NCBI GenBank assembly: GCA_021163845.1
Contig: JAGGTH010000033.1
Span: 1-64,000 of the forward strand
From: Helicobacteraceae bacterium
GTDB taxonomy: Bacteria > Campylobacterota > Campylobacteria > Campylobacterales > Sulfurimonadaceae
Length of the DNA stretch: 64,000 bases
Direction: 5' to 3'
The first letter of the stretch is position 1. Each line of letters opens with the position of its first letter. The translations under genes were made by a program, and so were the position numbers. The notes beneath the pieces were generated by a model, which did not search any database, was not told the DNA's origin, and saw only the letters and a list, made by a program, of their open reading frames with translations. This document shows, in pieces, positions 29,400-40,639 of this stretch.

Positions 29400-30187
29400 T
29401 AAAGAAAGCTCTCTTGCATAAAGCGGTGGATATCCTCTTTACTCAGTTCATTACGAGTCATAAGCTCGTTTGCTAAAATACCTTGCCCTAAAAGCATCGC
29501 AGCTCCATCTTTGGATGTAAGCCCTTTATTTTGTGCACATTGTAAGAAAGGGGTCACTTTCCCATAGATGGCATCGGCGGCGTAGCGTGTGTGATTTAGG
29601 ATATTCTCAATCATCTCACTTGGAGCAGGGAGATTGTCATCTTTGAGTCCTGCACTTGTAGTGTTTACCACAAGATCATATTCCTCAAGTTTAAAGCTAT
29701 CCCAAGTAAAACACGTACATCCCAAGCTTTTAAAATACCCCAAGCGATTCTCACTGCGGTTGAGCACACTTACATCCCAAGACTCTTCTAAAAATTTTGC
29801 ACTAAGGGCCTTAGCAGTGCCACCTGCACCTAAAATGAGTACTTTTTTAATATTTTCAAACTCAGAGATAGCATAGATAAATCCATCAGCGTCGGTGTTG
29901 TAGCCTATGAGTTTGTCATTTTCATTGACAATGGTGTTGACCACACCTACTTTTTTTGCAAAACCGCGTATCTCATCACAAGCTTTAAAAGCTTCCTCTT
30001 TATGAGGAACTGTGACATTCGCTCCAGAGAGTCCAAGGGCAAAGAAAGTCTCACGAAGTTTGGAGCCATCGAGCAGGTGAACACGTGTGTAGCAAGCATC
30101 GTAATGGAGATTTTTAAAAACAGTGTTGTGCATCAAAGGGGAGCGAGAATGCGCTACAGGATCTCCAAATATTGCGAAGAGTTTCAC
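29396..30187 (-). CDS. aroE: Shikimate dehydrogenase
   Basis: 'FGDPVAHSRSPLMHN', 'GANVTVPHKEEAF', 'LILGAGGTAKAL'. Confidence 0.95.
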   Translation of the reverse strand: MKLFAIFGDPVAHSRSPLMHNTVFKNLHYDACYTRVHLLDGSKLRETFFALGLSGANVTVPHKEEAFKACDEIRGFAKKVGVVNTIVNENDKLIGYNTDADGFIYAISEFENIKKVLILGAGGTAKALSAKFLEESWDVSVLNRSENRLGYFKSLGCTCFTWDSFKLEEYDLVVNTTSAGLKDDNLPAPSEMIENILNHTRYAADAIYGKVTPFLQCAQNKGLTSKDGAAMLLGQGILANELMTRNELSKEDIHRFMQESFLY

Positions 30188-31590
30188 GCGTCGAGATCCT
30201 CTAGAGAGTGGATAAGTGCTCCGAGTTTGTTGCTGACTTCAAGATACTCAAGTTTATTGACACTATCAGCGACCACACCAGCGCCTGCTTGTAGGACAAC
30301 CTTATCCTCTTTGACAAGTGCTGTACGGATAGTGATCGCGCTATCCATATTGCCATCAAAACCAAAATATCCTACGCTCCCACTATAAAATCCACGCTTG
30401 ATCCCCTCGTACTCTGCGATCAGTTCCATCGCGCGGATCTTTGGTGCACCTGTCATTGTGCCTGCAGTAAAAGTTGCCATAAAAAGATCGAACATATCTT
30501 TATCCTCAGCAAGTGTAGCACGAACATCTGAGACGATATGCATTACGTGCGAAAAGCGCTCGATATGCATCATATCTTCTACTTTGACACTTCCTGTCTT
30601 TGCGACACGTCCGACATCATTGCGCCCTAGATCGATGAGCATGAGATGTTCTGCAAGCTCTTTTGGATCTGCAAGAAGCTCCTCTTCAAGCTCTTTATCA
30701 CGTTGTAGAGTCTTTCCACGTTTTCTTGTTCCTGCGATGGGTCGCAAAAGAAGTTCTCCATCGCTTAGACGTACCATCACTTCAGGAGAAGAACCCACAA
30801 GGTTACAATCCTCATACTCCATAAGAAACATATAAGGAGATGGGTTTTTTGTACGTAAAATACGGTAAAAACTAAAAGGATCTACTTTGATATGGCGCGT
30901 AAAGCGATTGGTCATAAGGATCTGAAATACATCCCCACTTCGTATCATCTCTTTTGATTTTTCGATCATCTCAAAAAATTTCTCTTTTGAATGAGCAAAG
31001 CTACCTTTGTCAGAACCGATATTCTTTTTCATCGGAACATACTCATAAGTACTTTTGAGGGCATTTTCTATAGCTGCAAATTGTGCTTCGTACTCTTTGA
31101 GTGTAGAGATAAGAGAGATCTGATGATTCTTATGAGAATAAACAAGCACGAGTTTTGGTAGGATAAGGTCAAGATCAGGAGTGTGCAATTCATCAAGTAA
31201 ATGATCCATGCTTGCATTTAGTTTTGGCTCAAATACTTTGACCATATCATAGCCGATATAGCCAATAAATCCGTCTACATAGCCAACATGAAGCTCTTTT
31301 GTCGCTTGTTTGTATGGGGTGGTATCTATATTTTTGTAGTACTCTTTAAGAAAAGTAAAAGGGTTGATAGAGAGTTCGTTACTCTGTCCCTCTTCATCAA
31401 TATGGATCGTTTTATTCTCTTTGTATTGGAGCCTTTGGCGTGCACCGATACAGATAAAACTATAGTTCCCTTCACTTTGTCCAGCACTTTCAAAAAGGTA
31501 AGAGATCTCTTGTGGAAACATAGATTTGAGTTTGGAATAAACAGCTATTGGAGCGAGTTGATCAAGTATGAATTGTTGTGAGTATATCAA
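30184..31590 (-). CDS. trpE: Anthranilate synthase component I
   Basis: 'GSSPEVMVRLSDGELLLRPIAGTRKRG', 'AGTMTGAPKIRAMELI', 'YSGSVGYFGFDGNMDSAITIRT'. Confidence 0.9.
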   Translation of the reverse strand: MIYSQQFILDQLAPIAVYSKLKSMFPQEISYLFESAGQSEGNYSFICIGARQRLQYKENKTIHIDEEGQSNELSINPFTFLKEYYKNIDTTPYKQATKELHVGYVDGFIGYIGYDMVKVFEPKLNASMDHLLDELHTPDLDLILPKLVLVYSHKNHQISLISTLKEYEAQFAAIENALKSTYEYVPMKKNIGSDKGSFAHSKEKFFEMIEKSKEMIRSGDVFQILMTNRFTRHIKVDPFSFYRILRTKNPSPYMFLMEYEDCNLVGSSPEVMVRLSDGELLLRPIAGTRKRGKTLQRDKELEEELLADPKELAEHLMLIDLGRNDVGRVAKTGSVKVEDMMHIERFSHVMHIVSDVRATLAEDKDMFDLFMATFTAGTMTGAPKIRAMELIAEYEGIKRGFYSGSVGYFGFDGNMDSAITIRTALVKEDKVVLQAGAGVVADSVNKLEYLEVSNKLGALIHSLEDLDA

Positions 31591-31609
31591 TGGTAAAACC
31601 TTATGAAAA

Positions 31610-31638
31610 AAATGATCTCCGCTTTTGGGAGATCATTT
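31610..31638 (-). terminator. Rho-independent terminator downstream of SPOR-domain gene
   Basis: aaatgatctcc-N7-ggagatcattt; 11-bp stem, U-tract in minus orientation. Confidence 0.75.
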
Positions 31639-31648
31639 CGAGAATAGA

Positions 31649-32314
31649 TTAGATTTTTGTTAGAAAAGCGCCTGCCTCAATAGAGCTTCGTACAGTTCTA
31701 AGAGCGGCTCTTGCATCTTTTTCTGAATTAAATGGGCCAACTAAAACCTTTGTAAGTGTTTTTGAATTTGTAGTCACTTTATGGTATCTATATTTAAAAC
31801 CTTTGTCGGTGATAGACTTTAAAAACTGCTTATTTGGCTCATATTTTGAAAAAGAACCAACCTGAATGTAGTAAGAACCTGTAGCTACAACACTCTTTTG
31901 TGTTGGAGTAGGCTTTGGTGTTACTGTAGGTTTTGGCGCCTCTACTTTTTCTTCTTTAAGCGATTCAGTTACCGGTGTGATCACTTCTGGTTGTGATTCA
32001 GCTTGGCTCTCCTCTTTGAGTCTTTGTGCTATTTGATCGAGATCAGCATTGTTTTGTGACTCATCTTGGATCACTTCCACCTCTTCAAAGAGAGGCTCGT
32101 CATTAAAATCAGCAGAATTTTCAATTTTAGGCTCTGGTGGTAAAACTGCTTGAGGGAGATTGTCTGTTCCACTTGATGTGAGTGAATTCATTAGCATAAC
32201 AACGATGATAAGAATAACACCGAGCGCTGCTACAGCCAAAATAATTTTTTTGTTTGAACTTGAGTTTGTCCCTTTGTTCAGTATGATGTCATTTAACTCG
32301 TTTTTCTCTTCCAT
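31649..32314 (-). CDS. SPOR-domain membrane protein
   Basis: N-terminal TM; Pro/Glu-rich linker; C-terminal 'YYIQVGSFSKYEPNKQFLKSI...KVLVGPFNSEKDARAAL'. Confidence 0.88.
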   Translation of the reverse strand: MEEKNELNDIILNKGTNSSSNKKIILAVAALGVILIIVVMLMNSLTSSGTDNLPQAVLPPEPKIENSADFNDEPLFEEVEVIQDESQNNADLDQIAQRLKEESQAESQPEVITPVTESLKEEKVEAPKPTVTPKPTPTQKSVVATGSYYIQVGSFSKYEPNKQFLKSITDKGFKYRYHKVTTNSKTLTKVLVGPFNSEKDARAALRTVRSSIEAGAFLTKI

Positions 32315-32389
32315 AAAATCACCTTTATTAAGTTCTTTGGCTTATGATATCTAAAAATTGTAGAATAAATTCTTATATCTAAAGTAACA

Positions 32390-32935
32390 TTACATATGTT
32401 TTGACCAAGAAGCCCCACGCTCTTTGGCATACACTTCGTATGGAAGTGTTAAAATATTATAAGAATCAGGTACATCCGCACTTGGAAACATTTTCCATTG
32501 TTTGGGTTGTTTTGCTGCGAGTTTCATACTGATCATCTTCCCAAGCTGGATCGCCTCAGAGAGCGTGGTATGCCCTTTGTGGATGTAGACATGTAAGTGA
32601 CCCTCTGTATGTGTCTTGTAGGCTGTAAAGTTGATAAAACCCTCTTCACGCAAGAGAAGCTGCGCTTTATGGTAAAAGCGTTCAGGATCTCTTCCGTTGT
32701 AATCAATGACGATATTTTCCACTTTGTTGTGTTTGTTGACAAGGGAGTGTGCTACAGTGATCTCCCCTTTGAGATGTTGATTGATGACATTTTGGTTGAG
32801 CGGAGCATTCACTTTTTCAAATTTATTGTAAAAGGTACGCCCTTTAAAACTTATCTTTTCCACCACTGTATCTCTTTTGATCCAGTAGTGGTCTGAGACC
32901 ATTTTTATGAGTTTCAAATCCATTGCTGTCATCAT
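32390..32935 (-). CDS. DUF1882 domain protein
   Basis: Resembles the Campylobacterota DUF1882 family ('[32 protein letters not shown]'). Confidence 0.75.
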   Translation of the reverse strand: MMTAMDLKLIKMVSDHYWIKRDTVVEKISFKGRTFYNKFEKVNAPLNQNVINQHLKGEITVAHSLVNKHNKVENIVIDYNGRDPERFYHKAQLLLREEGFINFTAYKTHTEGHLHVYIHKGHTTLSEAIQLGKMISMKLAAKQPKQWKMFPSADVPDSYNILTLPYEVYAKERGASWSKHM

Positions 32936-32941
32936 AAAATC

Positions 32942-34189
32942 CTAATACGTCGATTGGTTATAGATAACAAATTTTTGTGCTAACTCTTTGAGTTCTGCTT
33001 TGACCGTTTTTTGAAGTTCTGTGTTGTTGATATCATCTAAAACATCTGCAATTTTGTTTGCGATGATCTCAAACTCTTTCTCTTTCATACCGCGGGATGT
33101 AAGGGCTGGGCTTCCTACACGGATACCTGAAGTTACAAATGGGCTTCTTGTTTCACCTGGAACTGTGTTCTTGTTCACTGTGATCCCAGCATTTCCAAGC
33201 GCTGCATCTGCATCTTTTCCTGAAAATTCACGGTTGATGAATGAAACAAGTACAAGGTGATTGTCCGTTCCACCACTCACCACATCATAACCACGTTTGA
33301 CAAGAACTTCTGCTAAAACATTTGCATTTGCTTTGACCTGTTTTGCGTACGCTTTCCACTCATCTGAGAGGTTATATTTGAATCCTACCGCTTTTGCAGC
33401 GATCACGTGCACGAGTGGACCACCTTGAAGACCTGGGAAAATCGCAGAGTTTACTTTTTTAGCGATCTCTTCATCATTTGTCATGATCATACCACCGCGA
33501 GGTCCTGCAAGTGTTTTGTGTGTTGTTGTTGTTACTACATCCGCATAAGGGAATGGGCTAGGGTGTTCACCCGCTGCTACAAGTCCTGCGATATGAGCGA
33601 TATCTGCGAATAAAATAGCTCCCACTTCATCTGCGATCTCACGGAATTTTTTGAAGTCGATCTCACGAGCGTATGCCGAAGCACCACAAACGATGATCTT
33701 TGGTTGTGTGATCTTTGCGATATCCATTACACGATCGTAGTTGATACGACCATCAAGCTCTACACCGTAGTAAAATGCCTGGTAGTTCTTTCCAGAAAAA
33801 CTTGGTTTGCTTCCGTGTGTAAGGTGTCCACCGTGGCTAAGATCCATACCAAGGATTTTATCACCTGCTTTGAGGAGTGCCGCATACACAGCTCCATTCG
33901 CTTGGCTTCCTGAGTGTGGCTGTACGTTTGCATAGTTACATCCAAAGAGTTTACATGCTCTGTCAATGGCAAGTTGCTCTACACCATCAGCGTATTCACA
34001 TCCACCATAGTAACGTTTTGCAGGATAACCCTCTGCATACTTGTTTGTAAAAACACTTCCCATCGCTTCCATGACTGCTGGAAGAGTAAAGTTCTCAGAA
34101 GCGATCATCTCTAAATGGTCTGTTTGACGCTCTAGCTCTTTTTCACACAACTCAAAAATTTCGTTGTCAAATTCTTTTAAAAAACTCAT
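32942..34189 (-). CDS. glyA: Serine hydroxymethyltransferase
   Basis: '[37 protein letters not shown]', '[16 protein letters not shown]'. Confidence 0.97.
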   Translation of the reverse strand: MSFLKEFDNEIFELCEKELERQTDHLEMIASENFTLPAVMEAMGSVFTNKYAEGYPAKRYYGGCEYADGVEQLAIDRACKLFGCNYANVQPHSGSQANGAVYAALLKAGDKILGMDLSHGGHLTHGSKPSFSGKNYQAFYYGVELDGRINYDRVMDIAKITQPKIIVCGASAYAREIDFKKFREIADEVGAILFADIAHIAGLVAAGEHPSPFPYADVVTTTTHKTLAGPRGGMIMTNDEEIAKKVNSAIFPGLQGGPLVHVIAAKAVGFKYNLSDEWKAYAKQVKANANVLAEVLVKRGYDVVSGGTDNHLVLVSFINREFSGKDADAALGNAGITVNKNTVPGETRSPFVTSGIRVGSPALTSRGMKEKEFEIIANKIADVLDDINNTELQKTVKAELKELAQKFVIYNQSTY

Positions 34190-34192
34190 ATC

Positions 34193-35725
34193 TTATTCTC
34201 CTGTTTTGTTTTCTTCATTTTTATCATTCGCGTGTTCATTGTGTAATGGTTTCATCGCTGGGAAAAGTAATACATCTCGAATGCTATGCTCATTTGTAAG
34301 GAGCATCACAAGTCTATCAAGCCCTATCCCTTGACCTGCTGTTGGAGCCATTCCATAGCTGAGTGCTTCTACAAAGTCTTCATCCATCTCGTGTGCTTCA
34401 TCGTCACCACTCTCTTTGGACTCTACTTGTGCCTTAAATCTTTCATACTGATCCACAGGATCATTAAGCTCACTAAAAGCATTGGCGATCTCGCGTCCTG
34501 CTATAAAGAGCTCAAATCTCTCAGTGATCTCTGGGTTTACATCACTTCTACGAGCCAGTGGAGAGATATCTACTGGATACTCTGTGATAAAAGTAGGATT
34601 GATAAGCTTCTCTTCTACAAATCCATCAAAGAGCTCCCCTTGGAGTTGTCCTAGCGTCATCTCGCTTTTTGCTTCGAGCTTATTGGCTCTAAGATATGCT
34701 AATATCTTCTCTTTGTCGTTGACAATATCCTCTGGCACGCCACCTATAACAGAGAGAGATTCAATAAGTGGGATCTCTTTAAACTCTGAGAAATCCACTT
34801 CCAGATCTCCATATGGAAGTATAGTTGGCAAATCTAAATGATCGAATAAATATTCAAAATATTCTTTTGTAATCTTGATAAGATCTTTATATGTTTTGTA
34901 CGCCCAGTAAAACTCTATGGATGTAAACTCAGGGTTGTGGGTTGCGTCCATCCCCTCATTTCTAAAGTTACGGTTGATCTCAAATACGGCTTCAAAACCA
35001 CCAACGATAAGTCTTTTGAGATAAAGCTCAGGCGCGATACGTAAAAATCTATCGATCCCAAGAGCATTATGATGTGTAACAAATGGCTTTGCGTTCGCAC
35101 CACCTGCGATCGGGTGCATCATAGGAGTTTCTACCTCTAAAAATCCTTTATCTTCAAAGAAATGGCGTGTAAGCGAGATCACCTTCGAACGGATCTTAAA
35201 CGTTTTTCTCACTTCAGCATTCATAATAAGATCAAGGTATCTTTTTCTATAGCGTGTTTCTTTGTCTGTGATTCCGTGAAATTTTTCAGGAAGTGGAGCA
35301 ATCGCTTTGGTGAGAAGTTTGACACCCTCAGCGTGTAAGGAGAGCTCTCCTTTTCCAGTGACAAAGGGAAAACCATTGATCTCTACGATATCACCTGTTT
35401 CGATATTTTTTTTGAAAGTATCGTTATAAAAACCCTCAGGTAGGTTGTCACGCGCTACATAGACTTGTAGCATTCCACTCTCATCTTCGATTTTGATAAA
35501 GCTTGCTTTCCCCATGATACGAAAGAGTTTGATTCTTCCAGAAACTATATAGTGTCTTTTCTCATCTCTTTGATTTTCTTTTTCTGCGACATCAGAGTTT
35601 ACATTTAAAAATTTTGCAATCGTTGTATTTCTTTGAGAGTTATTCGCATATGGGTTGATCCCCTCAGCTCTGAGTAGCTCTGCTTTTTCAATTCTTTGTT
35701 GTATAAACTTATTTTCAAAAGCCAA
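34193..35725 (-). CDS. lysS: Lysyl-tRNA synthetase (class II)
   Basis: '[29 protein letters not shown]', '[22 protein letters not shown]', '[13 protein letters not shown]'; probable TTG start at 35725 (track start 35755 overlaps fur). Confidence 0.95.
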   Translation of the reverse strand: MAFENKFIQQRIEKAELLRAEGINPYANNSQRNTTIAKFLNVNSDVAEKENQRDEKRHYIVSGRIKLFRIMGKASFIKIEDESGMLQVYVARDNLPEGFYNDTFKKNIETGDIVEINGFPFVTGKGELSLHAEGVKLLTKAIAPLPEKFHGITDKETRYRKRYLDLIMNAEVRKTFKIRSKVISLTRHFFEDKGFLEVETPMMHPIAGGANAKPFVTHHNALGIDRFLRIAPELYLKRLIVGGFEAVFEINRNFRNEGMDATHNPEFTSIEFYWAYKTYKDLIKITKEYFEYLFDHLDLPTILPYGDLEVDFSEFKEIPLIESLSVIGGVPEDIVNDKEKILAYLRANKLEAKSEMTLGQLQGELFDGFVEEKLINPTFITEYPVDISPLARRSDVNPEITERFELFIAGREIANAFSELNDPVDQYERFKAQVESKESGDDEAHEMDEDFVEALSYGMAPTAGQGIGLDRLVMLLTNEHSIRDVLLFPAMKPLHNEHANDKNEENKTGE

Positions 35726-35736
35726 TAGTTTTCCTT

Positions 35737-36219
35737 TTATGATTTGTTTTGACATTTTTTACAAATGCCATAGATCTGCATCGAATGATCTGTCATCTTG
35801 AATCCAAGCTCATCTGCGATCTTGTGCTGTCTTTGCTCTATTTGCTCATCGACAAATTCTGTGATATCGCCACACTCTGTACATATCATATGGTCATGAT
35901 GTTCTTTTGCACCTAGTTCATATTTCTTGCCTTGTGCTCCAAAAGAGAGTGAGGTGACGATATTTGAATCTTCTAAGAGTGCTAGTGTTCTATACACTGT
36001 TGCGATCCCCGTATTGAGATCGGGAAACTTTTCTTGAATAAGATGATGCAATGCTTCGGGTGTAAGATGTTCATCGGAGTTGTAGAGAGTCTCTAAAATA
36101 ACTTCTCTTTGGATAGTAAACTTTAGGGAGTTTTTCTTTAATAGTGCTTTAAAGTCATTGAGGAGTTGTTCATATTCAACAGTTTTATCATTAAAGTCAG
36201 TATTTACATTCTCTATCAT
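35737..36219 (-). CDS. fur: Fur-family transcriptional regulator
   Basis: '[18 protein letters not shown]', '[16 protein letters not shown]', 'YGICKKCQ'. Confidence 0.92.
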   Translation of the reverse strand: MIENVNTDFNDKTVEYEQLLNDFKALLKKNSLKFTIQREVILETLYNSDEHLTPEALHHLIQEKFPDLNTGIATVYRTLALLEDSNIVTSLSFGAQGKKYELGAKEHHDHMICTECGDITEFVDEQIEQRQHKIADELGFKMTDHSMQIYGICKKCQNKS

Positions 36220-36231
36220 CGCCTCAATCCT

Positions 36232-36882
36232 TTAGTTTAAAGTTTCGTTGTTATCTTTATTTTGCAGAGATTTTTGGATCTCCTCTTTTGTACTTTGTAT
36301 CATCTCTTTTGTAGAGTTGTCCATAGCTTTTACGAGAGATTCTTCTACACTTTTTGTACTTTTATCTATTGTCGCATTGATCTCATCGCTGATCTCGACA
36401 GGGTCAAGTTTCATGATGACGCTCCCTGTTTCTACAAGGATAGGGAAAACGATACTTGTACTCATCATATCATCGACCGTGTTTCTCACCGCTTTGATGT
36501 TATAAACAGCGTGTGCAATAACAGCTGCGATCAAAAAGAATTTACTTGCACCAAAAACAAAACCTAAAAGTTTATCGACTGCACCCAAACCACTTAGGGA
36601 ACTAAGCTTTTTAAAAAGCATTCCAGCTACGATCATCAAAAGCCAAAAGATAGCGAGTGTCGCTAAAAAGCCTGTAAAGCTGATCGCGGATGTATTATCG
36701 AATTTGAAGATAAGGTTACTAAGGTATTCTCCAACAGAATCCCCAACACGTGAAGCGATGAAGATACCACCGATGATTCCAATAAGACCAAAGATCTCTT
36801 TGAAAAATCCGTTAATAATCCCCTTTAATCCTAAAAGTAGGATAACAATCGATACGACGAGGTCAAAATAATTAAATTCCAT
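36232..36882 (-). CDS. cvpA: CvpA family protein
   Basis: 'FDLVVSIVILLLGLKGIINGFFKEIFGLIGIIGGIFIASRVG'. Confidence 0.85.
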   Translation of the reverse strand: MEFNYFDLVVSIVILLLGLKGIINGFFKEIFGLIGIIGGIFIASRVGDSVGEYLSNLIFKFDNTSAISFTGFLATLAIFWLLMIVAGMLFKKLSSLSGLGAVDKLLGFVFGASKFFLIAAVIAHAVYNIKAVRNTVDDMMSTSIVFPILVETGSVIMKLDPVEISDEINATIDKSTKSVEESLVKAMDNSTKEMIQSTKEEIQKSLQNKDNNETLN

Positions 36883-37825
36883 CTGTTACATCCGAATACA
36901 TTTGATTTTTTCCATTTTTCTTTGCTGCATATAAGGCTGCATCAGCTCTTGAAAGGATGGTCTCATAAGTGTCATCTTTTCGTAATCGTGTAGCACCTAC
37001 ACTCATTGTGACTTGGAGGTTTTCACCTTTGTAGATCAGCTTGTTTGAGCGTACGAGTTCAAGAAGTCTCATGATGATTTTTCTGCAATGGATGGTATCG
37101 ATGCGGTTAAGAATAATGATGAATTCCTCTCCACCATATCGAAATATCTTATCTCCATCTCGGAGTGTTTTTTTGAGGATATTAGCGATAAAGATAAGCA
37201 CCTTGTCGCCTGCTAAATGTCCATGTGTATCGTTGATCTCTTTAAAGTCATCGAGATCAAGGATCATAAGATGAAGCTCATAAGGTATACTTTTTTGAGA
37301 GCAAATATGTCCGAGATAAGAGCTCAAAGCTCTACGGTTAAATACCTTTGTTAAAGGATCAAGATTTGATTTTTCTTCAAGTGTTTTTACTTGCTGTGTC
37401 AGCTCAGAGATAACGAGATTCGCTTTGCTGACTTCATCTTCCATATGACGCTGGATCTCATTGAACTTCTCTGTCAGCTTAGGAAGATCGATATGTGGTT
37501 CTTGACACTCTTGGATGGTGTCTTGATGTTTTGCGGTCAGTTCTTGGAACTTCGCATTCGTTGTTTCGTAGGATTCTAAACTCTCTTTAGCGATCTTCTT
37601 GTATGCATCCGAATAGATATGATTTTCTGCCGTAATGGAGTTAATCTGCTCTTCATCTAAAGTGGAGATGACCTCTGTGGCTTCTTTGAGAAGCTCAACT
37701 AGATTCTCTTTTGATGAATCATCTTGATTATCTATTTTTGATAATAAATTCTCATACATATCCGTAACAAGAGATTTGAGTTTGTTTTTATCCAAGAGTA
37801 GAATTCCTAATTTAATGTTGCGCAA
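36872..37825 (-). CDS. Diguanylate cyclase (GGDEF)
   Basis: 'RYGGEEFIIIL', 'DLDDFKEINDTHGHLAGD'; N-terminal coiled-coil. Confidence 0.93.
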   Translation of the reverse strand: MRNIKLGILLLDKNKLKSLVTDMYENLLSKIDNQDDSSKENLVELLKEATEVISTLDEEQINSITAENHIYSDAYKKIAKESLESYETTNAKFQELTAKHQDTIQECQEPHIDLPKLTEKFNEIQRHMEDEVSKANLVISELTQQVKTLEEKSNLDPLTKVFNRRALSSYLGHICSQKSIPYELHLMILDLDDFKEINDTHGHLAGDKVLIFIANILKKTLRDGDKIFRYGGEEFIIILNRIDTIHCRKIIMRLLELVRSNKLIYKGENLQVTMSVGATRLRKDDTYETILSRADAALYAAKKNGKNQMYSDVTDGI

Positions 37826-37941
37826 TTATACAAAGATGAAGCATAAAAAAAGCTTTTATAAGAGTAAAGTTGTATTTAATCAGAGCACTTTTAGGTATAT
37901 TTTTGTAAAATTCTCAAAATTATATAAATTAAGGTCTGATT

Positions 37942-39300
37942 ATGAGTATTTGGAGTCCAGCAAGTTGGAGAGATAAACCAATATTACAACAACCAACATA
38001 TCCAAACGAAGAAGCATTAAATCAAGTATTACATGAGTTGAGAAACTATCCACCTTTAGTATTTGCAGGGGAAGCGCGCTCATTAAAAAGTCAATTGGCA
38101 AATGTTGCGAATGGGGAAGCTTTTTTACTTCAAGGTGGGGACTGTGCTGAGAGCTTTAGTGAGTTTGGCGCAGCCAATATTCGTGATACATTCAAAGCAC
38201 TTTTGCAGATGGCTGTCGTGATGACGTACTCAGGGGGGTTGCCTGTAGTTAAAGTGGGTCGTTTAGGTGGTCAGTTTGCGAAGCCACGCTCAAGTGATAC
38301 GGAGACTATCGGTGGTGTGACACTCGATTCGTACCGTGGAGATATTATCAATGGTGTAGACTTTACATCCGAAGCTCGTACTCCAGATCCACAAAGAATG
38401 ATCCGTGCGTATAACCAATCTGCTGCTACGCTTAACCTCTTAAGAGCTTTTGCATCAGGTGGATTGGCTGATCTGCATCAAGTTCACAAATGGACGCTTG
38501 ACTTTGCACACAAAGGTGACGTGACAAAAAAATATGAAGCGCTTGCAGAAGAGATCGGAAAATCACTCACATTTATGGAAGCGTGTGGGGTTACATCCAA
38601 GACGTATAGAACGCTCAGAGAGACTGATTTTTATACATCTCATGAGGCCTTATTACTTCCATACGAAGAGGCATTTACGCGTAAAGATTCTTTGACGGGT
38701 GATTGGTATGATACATCCGCACATATGCTCTGGATCGGAGATCGTACACGTCAAATTGATGGCGCACACGTTGAGTTTATGAAAGGGATACACAACCCTA
38801 TCGGTATCAAAGCGGGACCTACGATGGATCCTGATGATCTTGTAAGACTTGTTGATACGCTTAACCCTAACAATGAAGCAGGACGTCTTAATATCATCGT
38901 GAGAATGGGTGCAGATAAAGTGGGTGATGAAAAAACTGGTATGCCTCGTCTTATCCAAGCGATCGAACGTGAGGGGATGAAAGTAGTATGGAGTTGTGAT
39001 CCAATGCACGGAAACACTATCAAATCATCGAATAATTTTAAAACACGCCCAGTCGATGCAGTGCTAAGAGAGATGAAACAATTCTTCCAAGTGCACAAAT
39101 CTGAGGGTACCTTTGGTGGTGGTGTTCACCTTGAGATGACAGGAAAAGATGTAACTGAGTGTATCGGTGGCTCTTTTGTGGTAACAGAAGAGGATCTTAG
39201 CTCACGTTACCATACACACTGTGATCCACGTCTTAATGCGGACCAAGCCTTAGAACTTGCATTTCTAATAGCAGATAGTCTCAAAGAAGCAAAACAATAA
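37942..39300 (+). CDS. aroG: Class II 3-deoxy-7-phosphoheptulonate synthase
   Basis: '[35 protein letters not shown]', '[15 protein letters not shown]'. Confidence 0.95.
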   Translation: MSIWSPASWRDKPILQQPTYPNEEALNQVLHELRNYPPLVFAGEARSLKSQLANVANGEAFLLQGGDCAESFSEFGAANIRDTFKALLQMAVVMTYSGGLPVVKVGRLGGQFAKPRSSDTETIGGVTLDSYRGDIINGVDFTSEARTPDPQRMIRAYNQSAATLNLLRAFASGGLADLHQVHKWTLDFAHKGDVTKKYEALAEEIGKSLTFMEACGVTSKTYRTLRETDFYTSHEALLLPYEEAFTRKDSLTGDWYDTSAHMLWIGDRTRQIDGAHVEFMKGIHNPIGIKAGPTMDPDDLVRLVDTLNPNNEAGRLNIIVRMGADKVGDEKTGMPRLIQAIEREGMKVVWSCDPMHGNTIKSSNNFKTRPVDAVLREMKQFFQVHKSEGTFGGGVHLEMTGKDVTECIGGSFVVTEEDLSSRYHTHCDPRLNADQALELAFLIADSLKEAKQ

Positions 39301-39309
39301 ACTTTTTCT

Positions 39310-39331
39310 CTCCTCTCAAATCTGAGAGGAG
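39310..39331 (+). terminator. Terminator hairpin after DAHP synthase gene
   Basis: ctcctctca-aatc-tgagaggag, perfect 9-bp stem, followed by T-rich tract. Confidence 0.75.
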
Positions 39332-39399
39332 TCTCTTTTCTCTCCCTCTCTTTTTACTTCATATTTTTTAATTTAACAAAACTATGCTACGATAAACCA

Positions 39400-39414
39400 T
39401 GAATTTATTATTCA
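39400..39414. promoter_or_regulatory. Inverted repeat TGAAT-ttatt-ATTCA in encapsulin operon leader
   Basis: Perfect 5-bp arms between a -10-like TACGAT (39388-39393) and the RBS (aaaggagaga). Confidence 0.4.
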
Positions 39415-39427
39415 CAAAGGAGAGACA

Positions 39428-39805
39428 ATGGCGCACGAAGGTTTTCACGAAGATCCAAATCAGTTATCTAATTTTGCAAAAGATTATCACCGTATCATCC
39501 AAAGTACAATGGAGGAGCTTGAGGCGGTAGATTGGTACAACCAAAGAGCAGAATGTGCAACAGATCCTGAAGCAAAAGCGATCATAGAGCATAATCGCGA
39601 TGAAGAGATTGAACATGCCTGCATGGGGATAGAGTGGCTGCGTAAAAACTCTCCCGTTTGGGATGCAATGCTTCGCGAGTTTTTATTCAAAGAGGGTAGT
39701 ATTGTTGGAAATGAAAATGCGATGGCGGGTGAAGAGTCCGCTGATGCAGAGCCACAAGAATCCCCAAAAAGCGGAACCCTCAATATCGGAAATAACAAAA
39801 AATAA
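39428..39805 (+). CDS. Encapsulated ferritin-like protein (EncFtn)
   Basis: 'MEELEAVDWYNQRAECATDPEAKAIIEHNRDEEIEHACMGIEWLRKNSPVWDAMLREFLF'; C-terminal tail 'SGTLNIGNNKK' fits a cargo-loading peptide; next gene is the shell protein. Confidence 0.93.
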   Translation: MAHEGFHEDPNQLSNFAKDYHRIIQSTMEELEAVDWYNQRAECATDPEAKAIIEHNRDEEIEHACMGIEWLRKNSPVWDAMLREFLFKEGSIVGNENAMAGEESADAEPQESPKSGTLNIGNNKK

Positions 39806-39816
39806 AGGAGAGTCAA

Positions 39817-40620
39817 ATGGAAATATTAAATAGATCGAATGCCCCTTTTAGTACAGGAGTATGGAGTGAGATCGATGCAACATTAGGTGCGTTTTTGTCC
39901 AAGCGTTTGAGTCTAAGAAGTGTTGTTGATTTTAACGAAACACCAACATACAATACAGATGCTATCTCTACAAAGCAACGCAGTGAAATCTCTAATAAAA
40001 ATGGTCTGAGCATTGCTTCAAGAGAACCGATCAAAATGCTAGAGATCAAGAAAAATTTCACTCTCTCAAAGTCAGTGATCGAAGATATCAAAAGAGGTGT
40101 TGAAGATTTTGATGACAAAGAGTTTGCACGTGCTGCCAATGAGTTTGCTTCAGTGGAAAACTCCATGATCTTAGAGGGGATAAAAGCTGCAAATATCGGA
40201 GGGATCCTTGCACATCCCGAAGTAAACTCTTTGGATGTAAAGTCTACAAAAGAGCTTCTGAGCGCTGTTGCAAAATCTCTTGGGATATTTAATAGTGAGT
40301 TTGTTGATGCCCCATTTAAACTTGTGCTCTCAAGTGCAACAATGGCAAAACTTTACACAGAGTTTTTTGATGGGATAAGCCTTAAAAATAAACTCGATGA
40401 GATATTGGGTGCTGGTAATATCGTCATCAACCAAGATATTGGAGAAAACAAAGCACTTATTCTCTCAGCTCGCGGTGGGGATTTTGAGTTTTTTAGTGGG
40501 CTTGATATCTCTATAGGGTATGAAAAAGAGAATAAAGAGGGAGTAGAACTCTTCTTGATCCAAACCTGTGCTTTTAGAATCTTAGGTCCTGAAGCTGCGA
40601 TCGTTTTAAACCTAAAATAG
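39817..40620 (+). CDS. Encapsulin shell protein (family 1)
   Basis: 'LNRSNAPFSTGVWSEIDATLGAFLSKRLSLRSVVDF', 'KSVIEDIKRGVEDFDDKEFARAANEFASVENSMILEG', 'GGDFEFFSGLDISIGYE'. Confidence 0.95.
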   Translation: MEILNRSNAPFSTGVWSEIDATLGAFLSKRLSLRSVVDFNETPTYNTDAISTKQRSEISNKNGLSIASREPIKMLEIKKNFTLSKSVIEDIKRGVEDFDDKEFARAANEFASVENSMILEGIKAANIGGILAHPEVNSLDVKSTKELLSAVAKSLGIFNSEFVDAPFKLVLSSATMAKLYTEFFDGISLKNKLDEILGAGNIVINQDIGENKALILSARGGDFEFFSGLDISIGYEKENKEGVELFLIQTCAFRILGPEAAIVLNLK

Positions 40621-40639
40621 CTTTTTACATAAGAGGTTT

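Noticed and set aside
30002-30388. 128-aa ORF antisense across the aroE/trpE junction
   Set aside because: Low-complexity Ser/Arg/Leu composition, opposite two conserved genes
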